Source: Flagellimonas onchidii
Lineage (GTDB): Bacteria; Bacteroidota; Bacteroidia; Flavobacteriales; Flavobacteriaceae
Assembly (NCBI RefSeq): GCF_004804315.1
Contig: NZ_SRXX01000008.1
Location: forward strand, 116,021-180,020
DNA: 64,000 bases
Direction: 5' to 3'
The notes beneath the pieces were generated by a model. It was not told where the DNA came from. It worked only from the letters and a program-made list of their open reading frames with translations, and made no database searches. Made by a program: the position numbers and the translations under genes. Shown piece after piece: positions 1 to 9,914 of this stretch. Positions within the stretch are counted from its first letter, which is position 1, and every line of letters starts with the position of its first letter.

Positions 1-253
1 AATAGATGTCTTCCAATCCATCATTGTTCACATCACCTACAGCAACGCCCGCACCATTATACACATATTCATAAAGAAAAGAGTTGGTCAGTTTGTTCTC
101 CACATTGACATTCACAAAATGAATATTAGTTTGGTCTGCATCCATCTTCTGAAAAAGGAAAGAAGAATCTTCTTGGGTAGTGTTGCATGAGGACAAACAT
201 GCCAAGAGTAAGAACAAAAAGGGATATATGCTGTTTGCTATTTTCTTTTTCAT
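1..253 (-). CDS. FG-GAP/VCBS (ASPIC/UnbV-type) lipoprotein, partial
   Basis: Only the first 84 codons are in the window; the gene continues past the left edge. The start is the ATG at 253. The N-terminus is a lipoprotein signal with a cysteine in the lipobox LLAC (Cys19). After it come an FxKM motif and the stretch GAGVAVGDVNNDGLEDIY, a calcium-binding FG-GAP/VCBS blade of the DxNxDG kind. The opening matches that of the complete FG-GAP lipoprotein at 51732-55046, which also follows a susC-susD pair. The family is commonly found beside SusCD and is probably a surface glycan-binding or scaffold lipoprotein, though that role is inferred. An intrinsic terminator at 295-330 separates it from susD, so it may be expressed by read-through. 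Confidence 0.85.
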   Translation of the reverse strand, partial: MKKKIANSIYPFLFLLLACLSSCNTTQEDSSFLFQKMDADQTNIHFVNVNVENKLTNSFLYEYVYNGAGVAVGDVNNDGLEDIY

Positions 254-294
254 AGGGCAATATTATGTTTGAACACCAAACCGAGCAGAGAAAT

Positions 295-330
295 ATAAAA
301 AAGTAAAGGAAGAACGATCTTCCTTTACTT
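295..330 (-). terminator. Intrinsic terminator after susD
   Basis: On the minus strand a perfect 13-bp stem (arms 318-330 and 301-313, 4-base loop) is followed directly by a T-rich run, read from the A-run at 295-302. It lies about 70 bases past the susD stop and about 42 bases before the FG-GAP start codon. Confidence 0.8.
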
Positions 331-396
331 AATCAAATAAATAAAATTAACTCAAACTATATATATAAATTCCTTTGGGAATTTTTTCGTTAAGCA

Positions 397-2079
397 TTAT
401 TGGGCAAACCATAAAGTTGTTCTTTGTAAGTTTTCTCCTTGAATACCCTCTACCGCGCCAAAATTTTCATTATCTTGTGCTCCAGAACCGTACCTCATAC
501 GTTGCGGGTATACCCCGTTTAAATCTCCTGGTCCGTAAATAATAAAATCGGATACACCATTTGCCAATTCGCTCGGATATCCTGTATCGCGAACGACTGT
601 CCAAGCCTCAAAGCCATCCGTATAACTTACCAACCATCTTTGATGGGCTATTTTTTCCAGTTTTTCATCATCAGAGCCCACTGTAATATTGGCGGCGTCT
701 TCGTTGGCAATATAGGTATCAACATCTCCATCCGGAATGCTCCATAATTTCATTGCTTCTCTTATGCCGGATTCAAACAGTGCTTGTGCATCACCACCGG
801 ACAGACCTCTTACAGAAGCCTCTGCCTGCAAAAAATAAGCTTCTGCACTGGTCAAGACAATTTCTGGATATGCATCCACTTGGGTACCTTTTTCCTGTAT
901 GACCCGGTCGCTCGGTGTGCTAAATAAGTCATAACGTACGTAAGATTGTGTATCTCCATTGATTCTAGTTGGTTGTCCAATATATTGTCCAGGTGTAAGC
1001 TCAATTGTAGTGACAGTACCATCAACGGTAACCGTATAATCTGCTCCTGCTCTGTCCAGAGCTGCTATTATAAAATCCAAACGATCTTGATAGTTAGGGT
1101 CTGGAGTCTCAGTGTTATTTTCAAACAGGAAAGTACCTCCTTCTGCTGGTTTTGCATAAACTTCCAACCTTGGGTCATTGTTATCCTGTAACATATTGAT
1201 AAGGGTAGCACCCAGGGTCCAATCTGAACCACCACCAAAGTTGTGCCAGATATCACCATAAGCTGCAGCTGCCCATTGACTAATCACAAAATCCTTTTTC
1301 ATGGTTACACTACCACTTTCAGCATTCAGAAGTGGTGCGCCCAAAGCTTCACTAATTGCTGCTGCTGCAAAATTTTCCCCGGGAGCACCTAGAGCACGCA
1401 TTGCTATTCTCAACTTTAGTGTATTGGCCAAGCGTTTCCATTGTTGTAAATCCCCGCCACAATAAATATCGTTCTCCCCAGCATCATCTACACCAATCCC
1501 TGTTCTTTCAGTATCGCCAATAGTTGCCATTGCTGCATCCAAATCAGCAATAATTCCCTGATAGATAACCGATTGTTCATCGAATTTAGGTTGCAAAATC
1601 CCTTCCACACCTGCTTCAGTATATGGTACCATGCCAAAAGTATCCGTATGCATTTGATAGTACAATCCCTTTATGATCAATGACATAGCATACATATACT
1701 CGTTTTCCAATTCAGCACCTTCTTCCACAAATTCCTGAAAGTTGAGTATATTTCCTAAGTAGTTGTTCAACCAATCAAAAGTAGCATTCGTATAATCTTC
1801 CCTATAGGTATAGCACAACTCATCAGACCACCAAGAGGAGTTATGTCCAAAAGTAAAATGACCAGCATAACGATCTGCATGGATCAAGTGTGCCCTCCAA
1901 TAGGGAAAACGATCGGGGGAATATAACCGAAACTGTACATCTGTCAAGAAGAATTTAGCACTTACTTCATCAGCAAGAAAACCACTCTGATCAGTGTTCA
2001 TTTCATCAAAATCATCGGTACAGGATGTTGCCAGGACCAAACACAACAACATACCCGTCATTAATTTAATTCTTTTCAT
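397..2079 (-). CDS. SusD/RagB-like nutrient-binding outer-membrane lipoprotein
   Basis: This is the surface lipoprotein that caps the SusC channel and helps bind oligosaccharide before TonB-driven import. The reading frame opens at 2103, but I choose the ATG at 2079, which gives MKRIKLMTGMLLCLVLATSC, a standard lipoprotein signal with a lipobox cysteine at residue 20 and 560 residues in total. The mature N-terminus (DDFDEMNTDQSGF) and the C-terminus (RMRYGSG near the end) are typical of the SusD-like_2 subgroup. It starts 10 bases after the stop of the upstream susC, so the two are co-transcribed. Length is normal and no defect is visible. Substrate cannot be read from the sequence. Confidence 0.93.
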   Translation of the reverse strand: MKRIKLMTGMLLCLVLATSCTDDFDEMNTDQSGFLADEVSAKFFLTDVQFRLYSPDRFPYWRAHLIHADRYAGHFTFGHNSSWWSDELCYTYREDYTNATFDWLNNYLGNILNFQEFVEEGAELENEYMYAMSLIIKGLYYQMHTDTFGMVPYTEAGVEGILQPKFDEQSVIYQGIIADLDAAMATIGDTERTGIGVDDAGENDIYCGGDLQQWKRLANTLKLRIAMRALGAPGENFAAAAISEALGAPLLNAESGSVTMKKDFVISQWAAAAYGDIWHNFGGGSDWTLGATLINMLQDNNDPRLEVYAKPAEGGTFLFENNTETPDPNYQDRLDFIIAALDRAGADYTVTVDGTVTTIELTPGQYIGQPTRINGDTQSYVRYDLFSTPSDRVIQEKGTQVDAYPEIVLTSAEAYFLQAEASVRGLSGGDAQALFESGIREAMKLWSIPDGDVDTYIANEDAANITVGSDDEKLEKIAHQRWLVSYTDGFEAWTVVRDTGYPSELANGVSDFIIYGPGDLNGVYPQRMRYGSGAQDNENFGAVEGIQGENLQRTTLWFAQ

Positions 2080-2089
2080 CGCAAAATTT

Positions 2090-5000
2090 TTAAAAGTTAA
2101 CATTTAGGCTAAGTCCAAAACTTCTTGTGGTAGGAAGCGCATAAAACAATACACCTTGGGCAAAGTTGGAAGTAGAGTAGCTTGACTCTGGATCAAAATT
2201 ATCAGCCTTTTTATATAAAAATAATAAATTTCTGCCAACCGCACTTACGGTAGCGCTTTGTACAAAGGTGCTTTTCAAAAGTTTACTGGGAAATGAATAA
2301 CTTAAACTCACCTCTCTCAATCTAAAATTCGTTTGATCAAATACATATTCCGATGCTATACCGCTTACAGCTCCCCAATAATCTTGGGCGCTGATTGTTG
2401 TTGTGTTGGGAGAAAACGTTCCGTCATCATTTTCAATTACTCCATCTACAAGGATACCACTGTCCCGGAATTGCAACGATCTTTCTGAAACCCCGGAAGC
2501 ATCCAGGGCAGCATCTGTAAAGGAATATACTTCCCCACCAACCCTAAAATCAATTAAGGTGTTTAAGGTTAGGTTTTTGTATCTAAAAGTATTGGTAAAG
2601 CCCCCAGTAAAATCTGGTTGGTAGTTTCCAAATTTCTCCCGTTCAGAGGTCGCTTGAGGAAGACCTGCGGCATTCACGATTAATTGTCCTTGATCATTAC
2701 GCCGCCAGGTTGTAGTCTCAATATCCCCAAAACCTTCCCCGGCTCTCGCAACAACTGAAACCCCTGCTGCTGAACTGAAATCAAATATATCCTGGCCTTC
2801 CACTAAACTTACAAGTTTGTTCTTGTTCCTAGCCAAATTGAGGGAAGCATCCCATGAAAAATCTTGAGTTTGGATAGGCACACCTCCCACCAATATCTCA
2901 AAACCTTTGTTAGTGATTTCACCTACATTGGTCCTAAAATTTTCAAACCCTGCACCAGCACCCAATGGCACATCAAATATTAAGTCTGTGGATTTAATGT
3001 CATAATAGGACAAATCCGCATATAGTCGATTTCCAAACGCTCTTAACTCCAGACCAAATTCTGTGGAAGTAACCTCTTCTGGACGAAGACTTTCACTAAA
3101 AAGAGTGTTTTGTCTACTTACCACTACATTGTCCAAAAAGCCATTAGCAGCAATCCTAAATGTATTTACCAATTGTTGTGAATCTGTATCGTTACCCACT
3201 GTAGCCACACTTCCCCTAACCTTTAGCAGGTCTATTGAATTCCCCAAATCAAAAACTTCATTCAACAACGCACTTAAACTGGCAGAGCTATAGAAATAAG
3301 AACGATTGTCTGCAGCAAGGGCGGAAGACCAGTCATTTCTACCTGTTAAGTCTAAATACAACATATCATTATAGGCCAAAGATGCTGAACCATAAACAGA
3401 ATTGATGCTTTTTTGAACTCTTTGCCCTTGTTCTGCAAATAGGTCTTCCGTATTAGCCAAAATAGGTCTTCCCGGAATTTTAAAGTTCTCTCCACGGGTA
3501 TTTGAGCTGATTGTCGTAAAACGAAGCGCATTGGCACCGGCATTGGCAGTCAAACTAAACTTTTCATTCAAATTCTTGTTAAACATAAGCAAGAAATCAT
3601 AGTTGGTCTCAGTTCTGTCGTTTTTTCCAAAACGGATTATGCCATCTCCAAAGAAATGGTGACCAACTCGGGTTATACCTTCAGTGTCTTGGGTAATATC
3701 ATCCGTACCTACACGAACAAAAGCAGACAGCCAATCAGTAAATTCATATTGTAATTTGGCGAAACCCGTGACCCTACTTCTTCGGTCTAAGTTGGAATCG
3801 TGATTTAAAATCCAATAAGGGTTGCCACCTGCAGAAGTGGGTGCAATTACTCTAAAGATAGCATTAGGATTATCTGGATCAACAGGTCGTATAGGGCTCT
3901 CCAAATCTTGGAAAACCTGAAGATCGGAAAGCCTTACGTTTCTTGCCAAAGGCCAGATATATGCAGCAACGCCTTCAGTACCTTGATTTGGCCTATTACG
4001 TGCTGTTTGCTTAAAGTACGTAATCCTGGCATCCAAGCTCAATTTGTCGCTCAAGTTGGTAAAAGCCCTTAGGTTAAAGTTATCCCGGTCAATTCCAGAA
4101 TTTGGAAGAATGGATTCAATATCTGAATTGGTGTATGAGAAACGAACAGAGGTGTTTTCACTTCCACCACTCAATGCTATGGTATTGATAAAACTTGTAC
4201 CGGTCTCGAAAAAGTCCTTCACGTTATCCGGTTGCGCCAAATAGGCCCTTTGTTGACCATTGTAGGCCAATTGTTGGGAACCATCAAACCTTGGACCCCA
4301 TGATCCTGCACTTGCAACAGTATTGGCCTGGACGTTCAGGGCGTCGTCTGGATTAAGTTGCGGGAAATTCCCATCAGTACCTCTTCCATATTGGTTTTGA
4401 TATTTTGGCAACACCAAAGGATTCTCAAACAAGGCATTGGAAGTAAAAGAAACTCCCAAACCTTTATTAAATGCACCTTTCTTCGTGGTAATGATTATTA
4501 CCCCATTACTGGCCCTAGAACCATAAAGTGCCGCTGCGTTAGGTCCTTTTAAAACGGACATGGATTCAATATCATCAGGGTTAAGGTCAGATACACCATC
4601 ACCTAGATTGTTGACATTAAATTGACCTGAGCCATCTGGTGCACCCAATGCGGTATTGTCAATTGGCACCCCATCCACTACATATAACGGTTGGTTATTT
4701 CCTGTAATGGAATTGTTCCCTCTGATAACTACCCTGGAACCACTACCAGCCCCAGAAGTATTTTGGGAAATAACAACACCAGCGACCTTACCGGCCAACG
4801 AATTGATAACGTTAGGTTCCTTTGCCAAGGAAACTGCACTACCATCAACTTCCGTCACAGAATATCCCAAAGATTTTTTCTCCCTACTGATACCTAGAGC
4901 CGTAATCACAACCTCATCCAACTGGCTTAAATCCTCAACCAGAGAGACATCAATAGTAGTAGATTGTCCGGAAGTTGCAATTTCTTGCGTGGCAAATCCA

Positions 5001-5581
5001 ATATAGGAAAATACCAATGTAGCGCCTTCGCCAACTTCGATAGTATAGTTACCATCAAAATCTGTTTGCGTACCATTGCTGGTTCCTTTTTCAATTATGC
5101 TGGCCCCTGGCAGGGGGTTGCCATCGGCATCAGTAACCGTTCCTGATACTTGAAACTGGAACAAGCCATTGTTAATTAACTGTTCTATAATGGCCGGAGG
5201 CGGATCTTTATCTTTTGATCTGGTGAGAACAATCTGTTTGTCAACTATTCTATATTGTATTTTTGAATTTTTAAACAACCGATTTAGCACATTCTCAATG
5301 CCTTTACGATTTACCTTTATCGATACCATCCTTTCGGTATCCACATCTTCAAGGTTATAAAAAAACTTGAACTCGGTTTGATTTTCTATTTCCTTGAATA
5401 CATTTTCAATAAGTGCTTCTTCAATATCCAAGCTTATTTTTGTCTTTTGGGCGTAGGAAGTATATGCCTGCAATTGAAGGAATGACACAACAATAAATAA
5501 AACGGTCAGTCTCATCTTTAGGTTGAATAATACGGGCAAAGGGTATATCTCCATACCTCTTAGCCATATAAGATTTTTCAT
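2090..5581 (-). CDS. SusC-type TonB-dependent receptor with STN signalling domain
   Basis: An outer-membrane importer of 1,163 residues that takes up a glycan fragment bound by its SusD partner, powered by TonB. The signal peptide follows a basic leader (hydrophobic core about residues 24-45, ending SYAQ). Next come an STN (secretin/TonB short N-terminal) domain at about 48-115, a carboxypeptidase-regulatory-like domain at about 142-230 (GTVTDADGNPLPGASIIEKG), a plug with DEVVITALGI and VVIRGNNSITGNN, then the barrel ending in an aromatic-rich strand (LSLNVNF). The STN domain is what contacts FecR-type anti-sigma factors, and such a gene lies directly upstream at 5744-6901. A hairpin at 5637-5664 sits in the gap between them. 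The start is the ATG at 5581. Confidence 0.95.
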   Translation of the reverse strand: MKNLIWLRGMEIYPLPVLFNLKMRLTVLFIVVSFLQLQAYTSYAQKTKISLDIEEALIENVFKEIENQTEFKFFYNLEDVDTERMVSIKVNRKGIENVLNRLFKNSKIQYRIVDKQIVLTRSKDKDPPPAIIEQLINNGLFQFQVSGTVTDADGNPLPGASIIEKGTSNGTQTDFDGNYTIEVGEGATLVFSYIGFATQEIATSGQSTTIDVSLVEDLSQLDEVVITALGISREKKSLGYSVTEVDGSAVSLAKEPNVINSLAGKVAGVVISQNTSGAGSGSRVVIRGNNSITGNNQPLYVVDGVPIDNTALGAPDGSGQFNVNNLGDGVSDLNPDDIESMSVLKGPNAAALYGSRASNGVIIITTKKGAFNKGLGVSFTSNALFENPLVLPKYQNQYGRGTDGNFPQLNPDDALNVQANTVASAGSWGPRFDGSQQLAYNGQQRAYLAQPDNVKDFFETGTSFINTIALSGGSENTSVRFSYTNSDIESILPNSGIDRDNFNLRAFTNLSDKLSLDARITYFKQTARNRPNQGTEGVAAYIWPLARNVRLSDLQVFQDLESPIRPVDPDNPNAIFRVIAPTSAGGNPYWILNHDSNLDRRSRVTGFAKLQYEFTDWLSAFVRVGTDDITQDTEGITRVGHHFFGDGIIRFGKNDRTETNYDFLLMFNKNLNEKFSLTANAGANALRFTTISSNTRGENFKIPGRPILANTEDLFAEQGQRVQKSINSVYGSASLAYNDMLYLDLTGRNDWSSALAADNRSYFYSSASLSALLNEVFDLGNSIDLLKVRGSVATVGNDTDSQQLVNTFRIAANGFLDNVVVSRQNTLFSESLRPEEVTSTEFGLELRAFGNRLYADLSYYDIKSTDLIFDVPLGAGAGFENFRTNVGEITNKGFEILVGGVPIQTQDFSWDASLNLARNKNKLVSLVEGQDIFDFSSAAGVSVVARAGEGFGDIETTTWRRNDQGQLIVNAAGLPQATSEREKFGNYQPDFTGGFTNTFRYKNLTLNTLIDFRVGGEVYSFTDAALDASGVSERSLQFRDSGILVDGVIENDDGTFSPNTTTISAQDYWGAVSGIASEYVFDQTNFRLREVSLSYSFPSKLLKSTFVQSATVSAVGRNLLFLYKKADNFDPESSYSTSNFAQGVLFYALPTTRSFGLSLNVNF

Positions 5582-5636
5582 ATTTTTGTTCTTTTTTGGT
5601 GATTTTTACTTGTTTTACGATCACTAAAATTTTGAT

Positions 5637-5664
5637 ATCAGGGAATGTTACCGCATTCCCTGAT
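5637..5664 (-). other. 11-bp perfect hairpin between fecR and susC
   Basis: Arms ATCAGGGAATG (5637-5647) and CATTCCCTGAT (5654-5664) enclose a 6-base loop. On the minus strand it lies between the fecR stop (5744) and the susC start (5581), with only a weak AAAATTTT tract afterwards. It is not a textbook terminator; it could attenuate read-through or protect the susC mRNA 5' end. Confidence 0.6.
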
Positions 5665-5743
5665 TTATTTTAGCCATCTTCTTTCAGGTCAATTACATTT
5701 TTTTAAGTCATGTTGTTTTAGTTTTTGTTAGTTTTCGTTTTTG

Positions 5744-6901
5744 TCAGTTGTCTTCTTTTGGTTTTTCAATCAATATGGTATTGTCCTTGATCGTATAGTT
5801 GAACAATCTACTTTCCGTAAATGTCCGCATCACCTGTTCTATGGTTTCATTGTCGAAAATTGCCTGATACCTCTGGTCGTTCAGGTCTTTGTATTGGTTC
5901 TCTATTTGCACATTATACTTTCGTTCCAATACTTTTAAAATATCCTTAAAGGTTTTTTTATGGAAAACGACTTTGCCTTCCATCCATGCTATGTGATTAT
6001 ACACGTTGGTCTCTTCAACCGTCAATCTTTTTCCACTGTTATCCCACATACCCATTTGGCCGGGTTCAAGAGCGATCACACTATCCAGATGCTCACTATT
6101 TAAGGTTACTTTTCCTTCTACCAAAACTGCGGAAACTTCTTTATCATCTTCATAGGCAGAAACATTGAATTGGGTCCCCAATACCTCCACGTCCATAGTT
6201 TCTGTATGAACAGTAAATGGGGATTTTTCATTTTTGGCCACATCAAAAAAAGCTTCTCCCTTTAAAAAAACGGTACGGGCATCACCAATGAAATATTCAG
6301 GATATCTCAACGTAGATCCCGCATTGACATGTACTATTGTCCCATCTGACAGTTTAAGATTGAACGTTTTTCCATAGGGAACCATCAGTGTATTATAGGC
6401 TACTGTTGTTTTATTTCCCGAATACTCCCCATAATTGAGCGTGTCGCCTTTTTGTGCACTGACTATATCACCTTTTTTTGAACGGATTTCCTTTTCTTTT
6501 CCCAATTCAATGGTCTTAATTGAACCATCGCCCAATTGCAAGGTGATTTTTTCATCCGCTATGATGAGTTCTTCAACATTATTTCCTTGGGAAAACAAGT
6601 ATAGCGAATACCCCAATCCGATCAAACCAACAAAGAGTGCCGCATACCTAAACATTTTTAGCGATATAAAAGAGCGTTTATTGGATTTTTTCCGTGATAG
6701 AGCAAATACTATTTTGTTGTATGCTTCTTTTCCGTTAAAATCGTGCTGGGCTTCATTAATCAAATGATATAACCGAATTTCATTTTTAAGAAATTCTCTG
6801 TTTTCCGGGTTTTGAATCCACTTGCTTAATTCTCTTGATTCTTCGAATGAGATCTCGTTTTTCAAGAATTTTTCAATAAGGCCTTCAATATGTTTTTTCA
6901 C
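5744..6901 (-). CDS. FecR-family anti-sigma factor
   Basis: An inner-membrane regulator of 385 residues that holds an ECF sigma factor inactive until the STN domain of a SusC receptor signals ligand binding. The cytoplasmic N-terminal part (about 1-80) is followed by one membrane segment at about 83-104 (AALFVGLIGLGYSLYLF). The periplasmic FecR domain is at about 173-270 (VPYGKTFNLKLSDGT, FLKGEAFFDVAKNEKSPF, VLGTQFNVSAY), and a C-terminal DUF4974 domain at about 315-382 resembles STN. Translation begins with GTG at 6901; the alignment with the family N-terminus favours this codon. It is divergent from the sigma gene at 7053 and leads into susC/susD. Confidence 0.93.
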   Translation of the reverse strand: MKKHIEGLIEKFLKNEISFEESRELSKWIQNPENREFLKNEIRLYHLINEAQHDFNGKEAYNKIVFALSRKKSNKRSFISLKMFRYAALFVGLIGLGYSLYLFSQGNNVEELIIADEKITLQLGDGSIKTIELGKEKEIRSKKGDIVSAQKGDTLNYGEYSGNKTTVAYNTLMVPYGKTFNLKLSDGTIVHVNAGSTLRYPEYFIGDARTVFLKGEAFFDVAKNEKSPFTVHTETMDVEVLGTQFNVSAYEDDKEVSAVLVEGKVTLNSEHLDSVIALEPGQMGMWDNSGKRLTVEETNVYNHIAWMEGKVVFHKKTFKDILKVLERKYNVQIENQYKDLNDQRYQAIFDNETIEQVMRTFTESRLFNYTIKDNTILIEKPKEDN

Positions 6902-7052
6902 CTCTGTTTTTTTAATAATACTGTCCCAAATACAAAAACCCCCACTCTAAATTCATTTTTTTGTAATTTTTTATACTGTTTATTATAGAAATGATTTTTT
7001 TGGGCATATTATATATACTTGTATTTTGTGCCAGCAATATCTTAGAGATTTT

Positions 7053-7646
7053 ATGGGGCGCCATTTAGAGAATCAGGAAGATTTGATTTCCCGTGTTAGG
7101 TCAGGGGATAGGGGTGCATACAAAATAGTTTATTTACATTACTACCCAAAGCTGCGCGTTTACATTCTAAATTTTACCCAAGACAGTTATATTGCCGAAG
7201 ACATTGCCCAAGAAGTATTGTTGAAATTATGGAAAAAAAGAAAATCGTTACATCTTAAAAAATCAATCAACGCTTATCTGTACAAATTGGCCTATCACGA
7301 ATTTTATGACCTCAACAAAAAGAAAAAGAAACATGCCAATGAGCTCGAAAAGCTCAGGTATTCCGTTTTGAGCGAATTATTGTCCAGAGAAAACGAAACT
7401 GATTTTCAACTACGCTTACAAAAGGTCCATAAAGCCATTGAGGAACTGCCGCCCCGCCGTAAAGAAATTTTTATTCTTTGCAAAAAACATGGAATGCGAT
7501 ATAAAGACATTGCCCAAGAACTGGGGATTTCAATAAAAACAGTTGAAAACCAGATGGGCAAAGCGATGTCAGAAATCAGAAAAAAGGTAAATTCCAAGCT
7601 GGTTGCATTACTTTTTTTACTGAGCAAAAGATTAAATATTATTTAA
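7053..7646 (+). CDS. ECF RNA polymerase sigma factor
   Basis: A 197-residue sigma-70 of the Bacteroidota ECF expansion group. Region 2 is visible as YYPKLRVYILNFTQDSYIAE followed by DIAQEVLLKLW. Region 4 is ELPPRRKEIFILCKKHGMRY followed by KDIAQELGISIKTVENQM, a helix-turn-helix. The frame is open from a TTG at 7026, but I choose the ATG at 7053 because it starts just before the conserved N-terminal segment; a possible promoter (TTTG at 6999, TATTTTG at 7022) would also exclude the TTG. It is divergent from fecR, which usually means it drives the fecR-susC-susD genes. Its 3' end faces the end of the GH92 operon with only 15 bases between. Confidence 0.92.
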   Translation: MGRHLENQEDLISRVRSGDRGAYKIVYLHYYPKLRVYILNFTQDSYIAEDIAQEVLLKLWKKRKSLHLKKSINAYLYKLAYHEFYDLNKKKKKHANELEKLRYSVLSELLSRENETDFQLRLQKVHKAIEELPPRRKEIFILCKKHGMRYKDIAQELGISIKTVENQMGKAMSEIRKKVNSKLVALLFLLSKRLNII

Positions 7647-7661
7647 GGATTTCATTCAAAT

Positions 7662-9896
7662 TTATTCCAAGACAAATTCCAAAGTTTTGGCATTGGTCAA
7701 ATCTTCATGGGAAATAAAATAAGAATTGTGGGGTTTCCCATTCAAAAGGATTCTCTTGATTCTTTGATTTTGCCCATTATTATAATTGGACGTAATTCTA
7801 AGGTGATGGTTTTTGTAGTATTTATGACTCAATTGCACCGTTATTTCATTGAACCTTGGTGTTGAAAATGTATAAATAGGCTCTCCAGGAATTACGGGGT
7901 AGAGTCCCATCATGGAGAAAACGGCCCACGTGGACATGGTACCGGTATCGTCATTTCCTGGAAGTCCATCAGGAGCATTTTTGAAATAGGCTGAAAGCAA
8001 ATCCGAAACCGTGTTTTGGGTACGCCATTCCTCCCCTTTGACATAATTGAACAGATAGGGATAGCCTATGTCCGGTTCGTTGGCCATATCAAACTGCTTT
8101 TTATCAAACACTTCTTGAAGCTTGCTTGAAAAAGGTTTGGGGCCACCCATAAGCTTTATGAGTCCTTTTACATCATGGGAGACCATAAAGGTGTATTGCC
8201 ATGCATTCCCTTCAATAAACCCAAGGTTCTTTACAAAGTTTGCCCCAGTTTCTGGGTTATAGGGGGTCAACCAACTGCCATCATCATTTTTGGGACGCAG
8301 TAAATTGAATTCTTTGTCGAAAAGCTTCCGATAGGAAATGGAACGTTTGGAAAAACGTTTATAATCTTCTTTTTTACCCAACGCCTTAGCAAGTTGAGCG
8401 ATAGCAAAATCAGAGATGTTGTATTCTTGGGTGGTGGATACCGAACCACTGTTTGTGGTTTTGGTTGTCAAATATCCTTTGGTAATATAGTCGTTGATTC
8501 CTGGCCGCAATGGATTTTGCTCTAATTGATCGGCACTTTTTACCATAGCTTCATACGCTTTTTCAACATCAAAATCCTGAATGCCTTTTAAATAGGTGTC
8601 CGCGATAACAATTCCCGCTGGGTCTCCAACCATGGTTGTTGTTTCCGTTGCATTCAATTCCCATTTGGGCAACCAACCCGATTCGTCATAAATCTGTAAC
8701 ATACTCTTGACCATGTTAGATTGCTGTTCAGGGTAAACCAAACTCATCAACTGATGTAAATTTCTATAGGTGTCCCAAAGGGAAAAGACTGTAAATCGCG
8801 TTCCGTCCGTCTTCAACGTTTCCCGGGTTCTCATTTTTGGATATTCCCCGTTAAAATCATTCAACGTACTGGGATGTATCAAGGTGTGATAAAGAGCAGT
8901 GTAAAAAATGGTTTTCTCATCTTCTGAACCGCCTTCTACTTCTATACGAGATAGGTGTTCTTCCCATTCTTGTCTAGTTTCTTCAAGAATTTGGTCGAAG
9001 GTTCTTCCTGCGGTCTCTTTTTCAAGATTCTCCCTTGCATTTTCGATACTTATATATGAAATGCCAACTTTCATTTCAATTTGTGTTGGCTTATCAAAGT
9101 CGTATTGTATATATGCTCCAATACTGTCACCCACAACTTCTTTAGTGTAACCTTCCATTAATCGAGTCTTTCCATTGTAACCCATCCATTGGGCTTCTTC
9201 GCCTTTGTAAGTAGTCGGCTTTTTCCATGTGCCAAACGCTTTGGCAGGTTCCGAAAATTGGGCAACAAAATAAACGGGATAGGCCTCTTCGGGCTTGTAA
9301 TAGCAGAACGAGCCCACACTTCTAATACCTTCAATTTCTGATGGAGAGACAACTTTGACCTGGGCTCCCTGTTCATTGGTTAGCCCAAGCCCTAAATTCA
9401 ACAAAATGTTGGCTTTCCCTTTGGGAAAAGAATACTTGCTTACGCCTGTTCGCGTAGTGGCTGTGGCCTCGACTTTAATATTGTATTTATCCAATCTGCT
9501 GGAATAGTAGCCCACTTTGGCAACTTCTTCAGAATAAGTTGATCCGTATGCTATATGGTCGGTAATGATTTCCCCTGTGGTGGGCATAGCCAAAATGACC
9601 CCTAATTCAGGACAACCCACTCCACTCAGATTAACATGACTGAATCCTGTCAAAAAATTGTTGTCCGAAGTATAGGGAGTAGACCACCAACGACTATCTT
9701 TTTCAAAAGGTAGATTTTGTGGTCCAGCTACATTAAAAGGAGAGACGTTGGCCATTCCCCGTACGGCAATCGGCCCCGGATTGGTAGTTCCAAAGTTGGA
9801 TGAACCTATAAATGGATTTACAAAGTCGATTGTCTTTTGCTGGGCATGACCTAGGGCAGTGACCATAAACAAAATTAGTAGGGAGTTCAGCCTCAT
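7662..9896 (-). CDS. GH92 exo-alpha-mannosidase (divergent member)
   Basis: A secreted glycoside hydrolase of 744 residues that, by family, removes terminal alpha-mannose in a calcium-dependent inverting reaction. The signal peptide (MRLNSLLILFMVTALGHAQQ) has no lipobox, unlike the other three GH92s here, so the protein is probably periplasmic. Family motifs: FVNPFIGSSNFG near the N-terminus, EGNAWQYTF at about residue 562 (Glu is the probable general acid) and GNDDTGTMSTW at about 643 (Asp of the base site). The substrate-site motif reads ANEPDIGYPYLF where two of the others have HGNEPSHH, so the linkage preference is likely to differ from alpha-1,2. Last gene of an eight-gene operon, 18 bases after GH20. 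Confidence 0.93.
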   Translation of the reverse strand: MRLNSLLILFMVTALGHAQQKTIDFVNPFIGSSNFGTTNPGPIAVRGMANVSPFNVAGPQNLPFEKDSRWWSTPYTSDNNFLTGFSHVNLSGVGCPELGVILAMPTTGEIITDHIAYGSTYSEEVAKVGYYSSRLDKYNIKVEATATTRTGVSKYSFPKGKANILLNLGLGLTNEQGAQVKVVSPSEIEGIRSVGSFCYYKPEEAYPVYFVAQFSEPAKAFGTWKKPTTYKGEEAQWMGYNGKTRLMEGYTKEVVGDSIGAYIQYDFDKPTQIEMKVGISYISIENARENLEKETAGRTFDQILEETRQEWEEHLSRIEVEGGSEDEKTIFYTALYHTLIHPSTLNDFNGEYPKMRTRETLKTDGTRFTVFSLWDTYRNLHQLMSLVYPEQQSNMVKSMLQIYDESGWLPKWELNATETTTMVGDPAGIVIADTYLKGIQDFDVEKAYEAMVKSADQLEQNPLRPGINDYITKGYLTTKTTNSGSVSTTQEYNISDFAIAQLAKALGKKEDYKRFSKRSISYRKLFDKEFNLLRPKNDDGSWLTPYNPETGANFVKNLGFIEGNAWQYTFMVSHDVKGLIKLMGGPKPFSSKLQEVFDKKQFDMANEPDIGYPYLFNYVKGEEWRTQNTVSDLLSAYFKNAPDGLPGNDDTGTMSTWAVFSMMGLYPVIPGEPIYTFSTPRFNEITVQLSHKYYKNHHLRITSNYNNGQNQRIKRILLNGKPHNSYFISHEDLTNAKTLEFVLE

Positions 9897-9914
9897 TTTA
9901 ATAGTTTATTGGGA

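Noticed and set aside
7026..7052. TTG start for the first sigma factor
   Set aside because: The ATG at 7053 fits the family N-terminus and a possible promoter overlaps the TTG.
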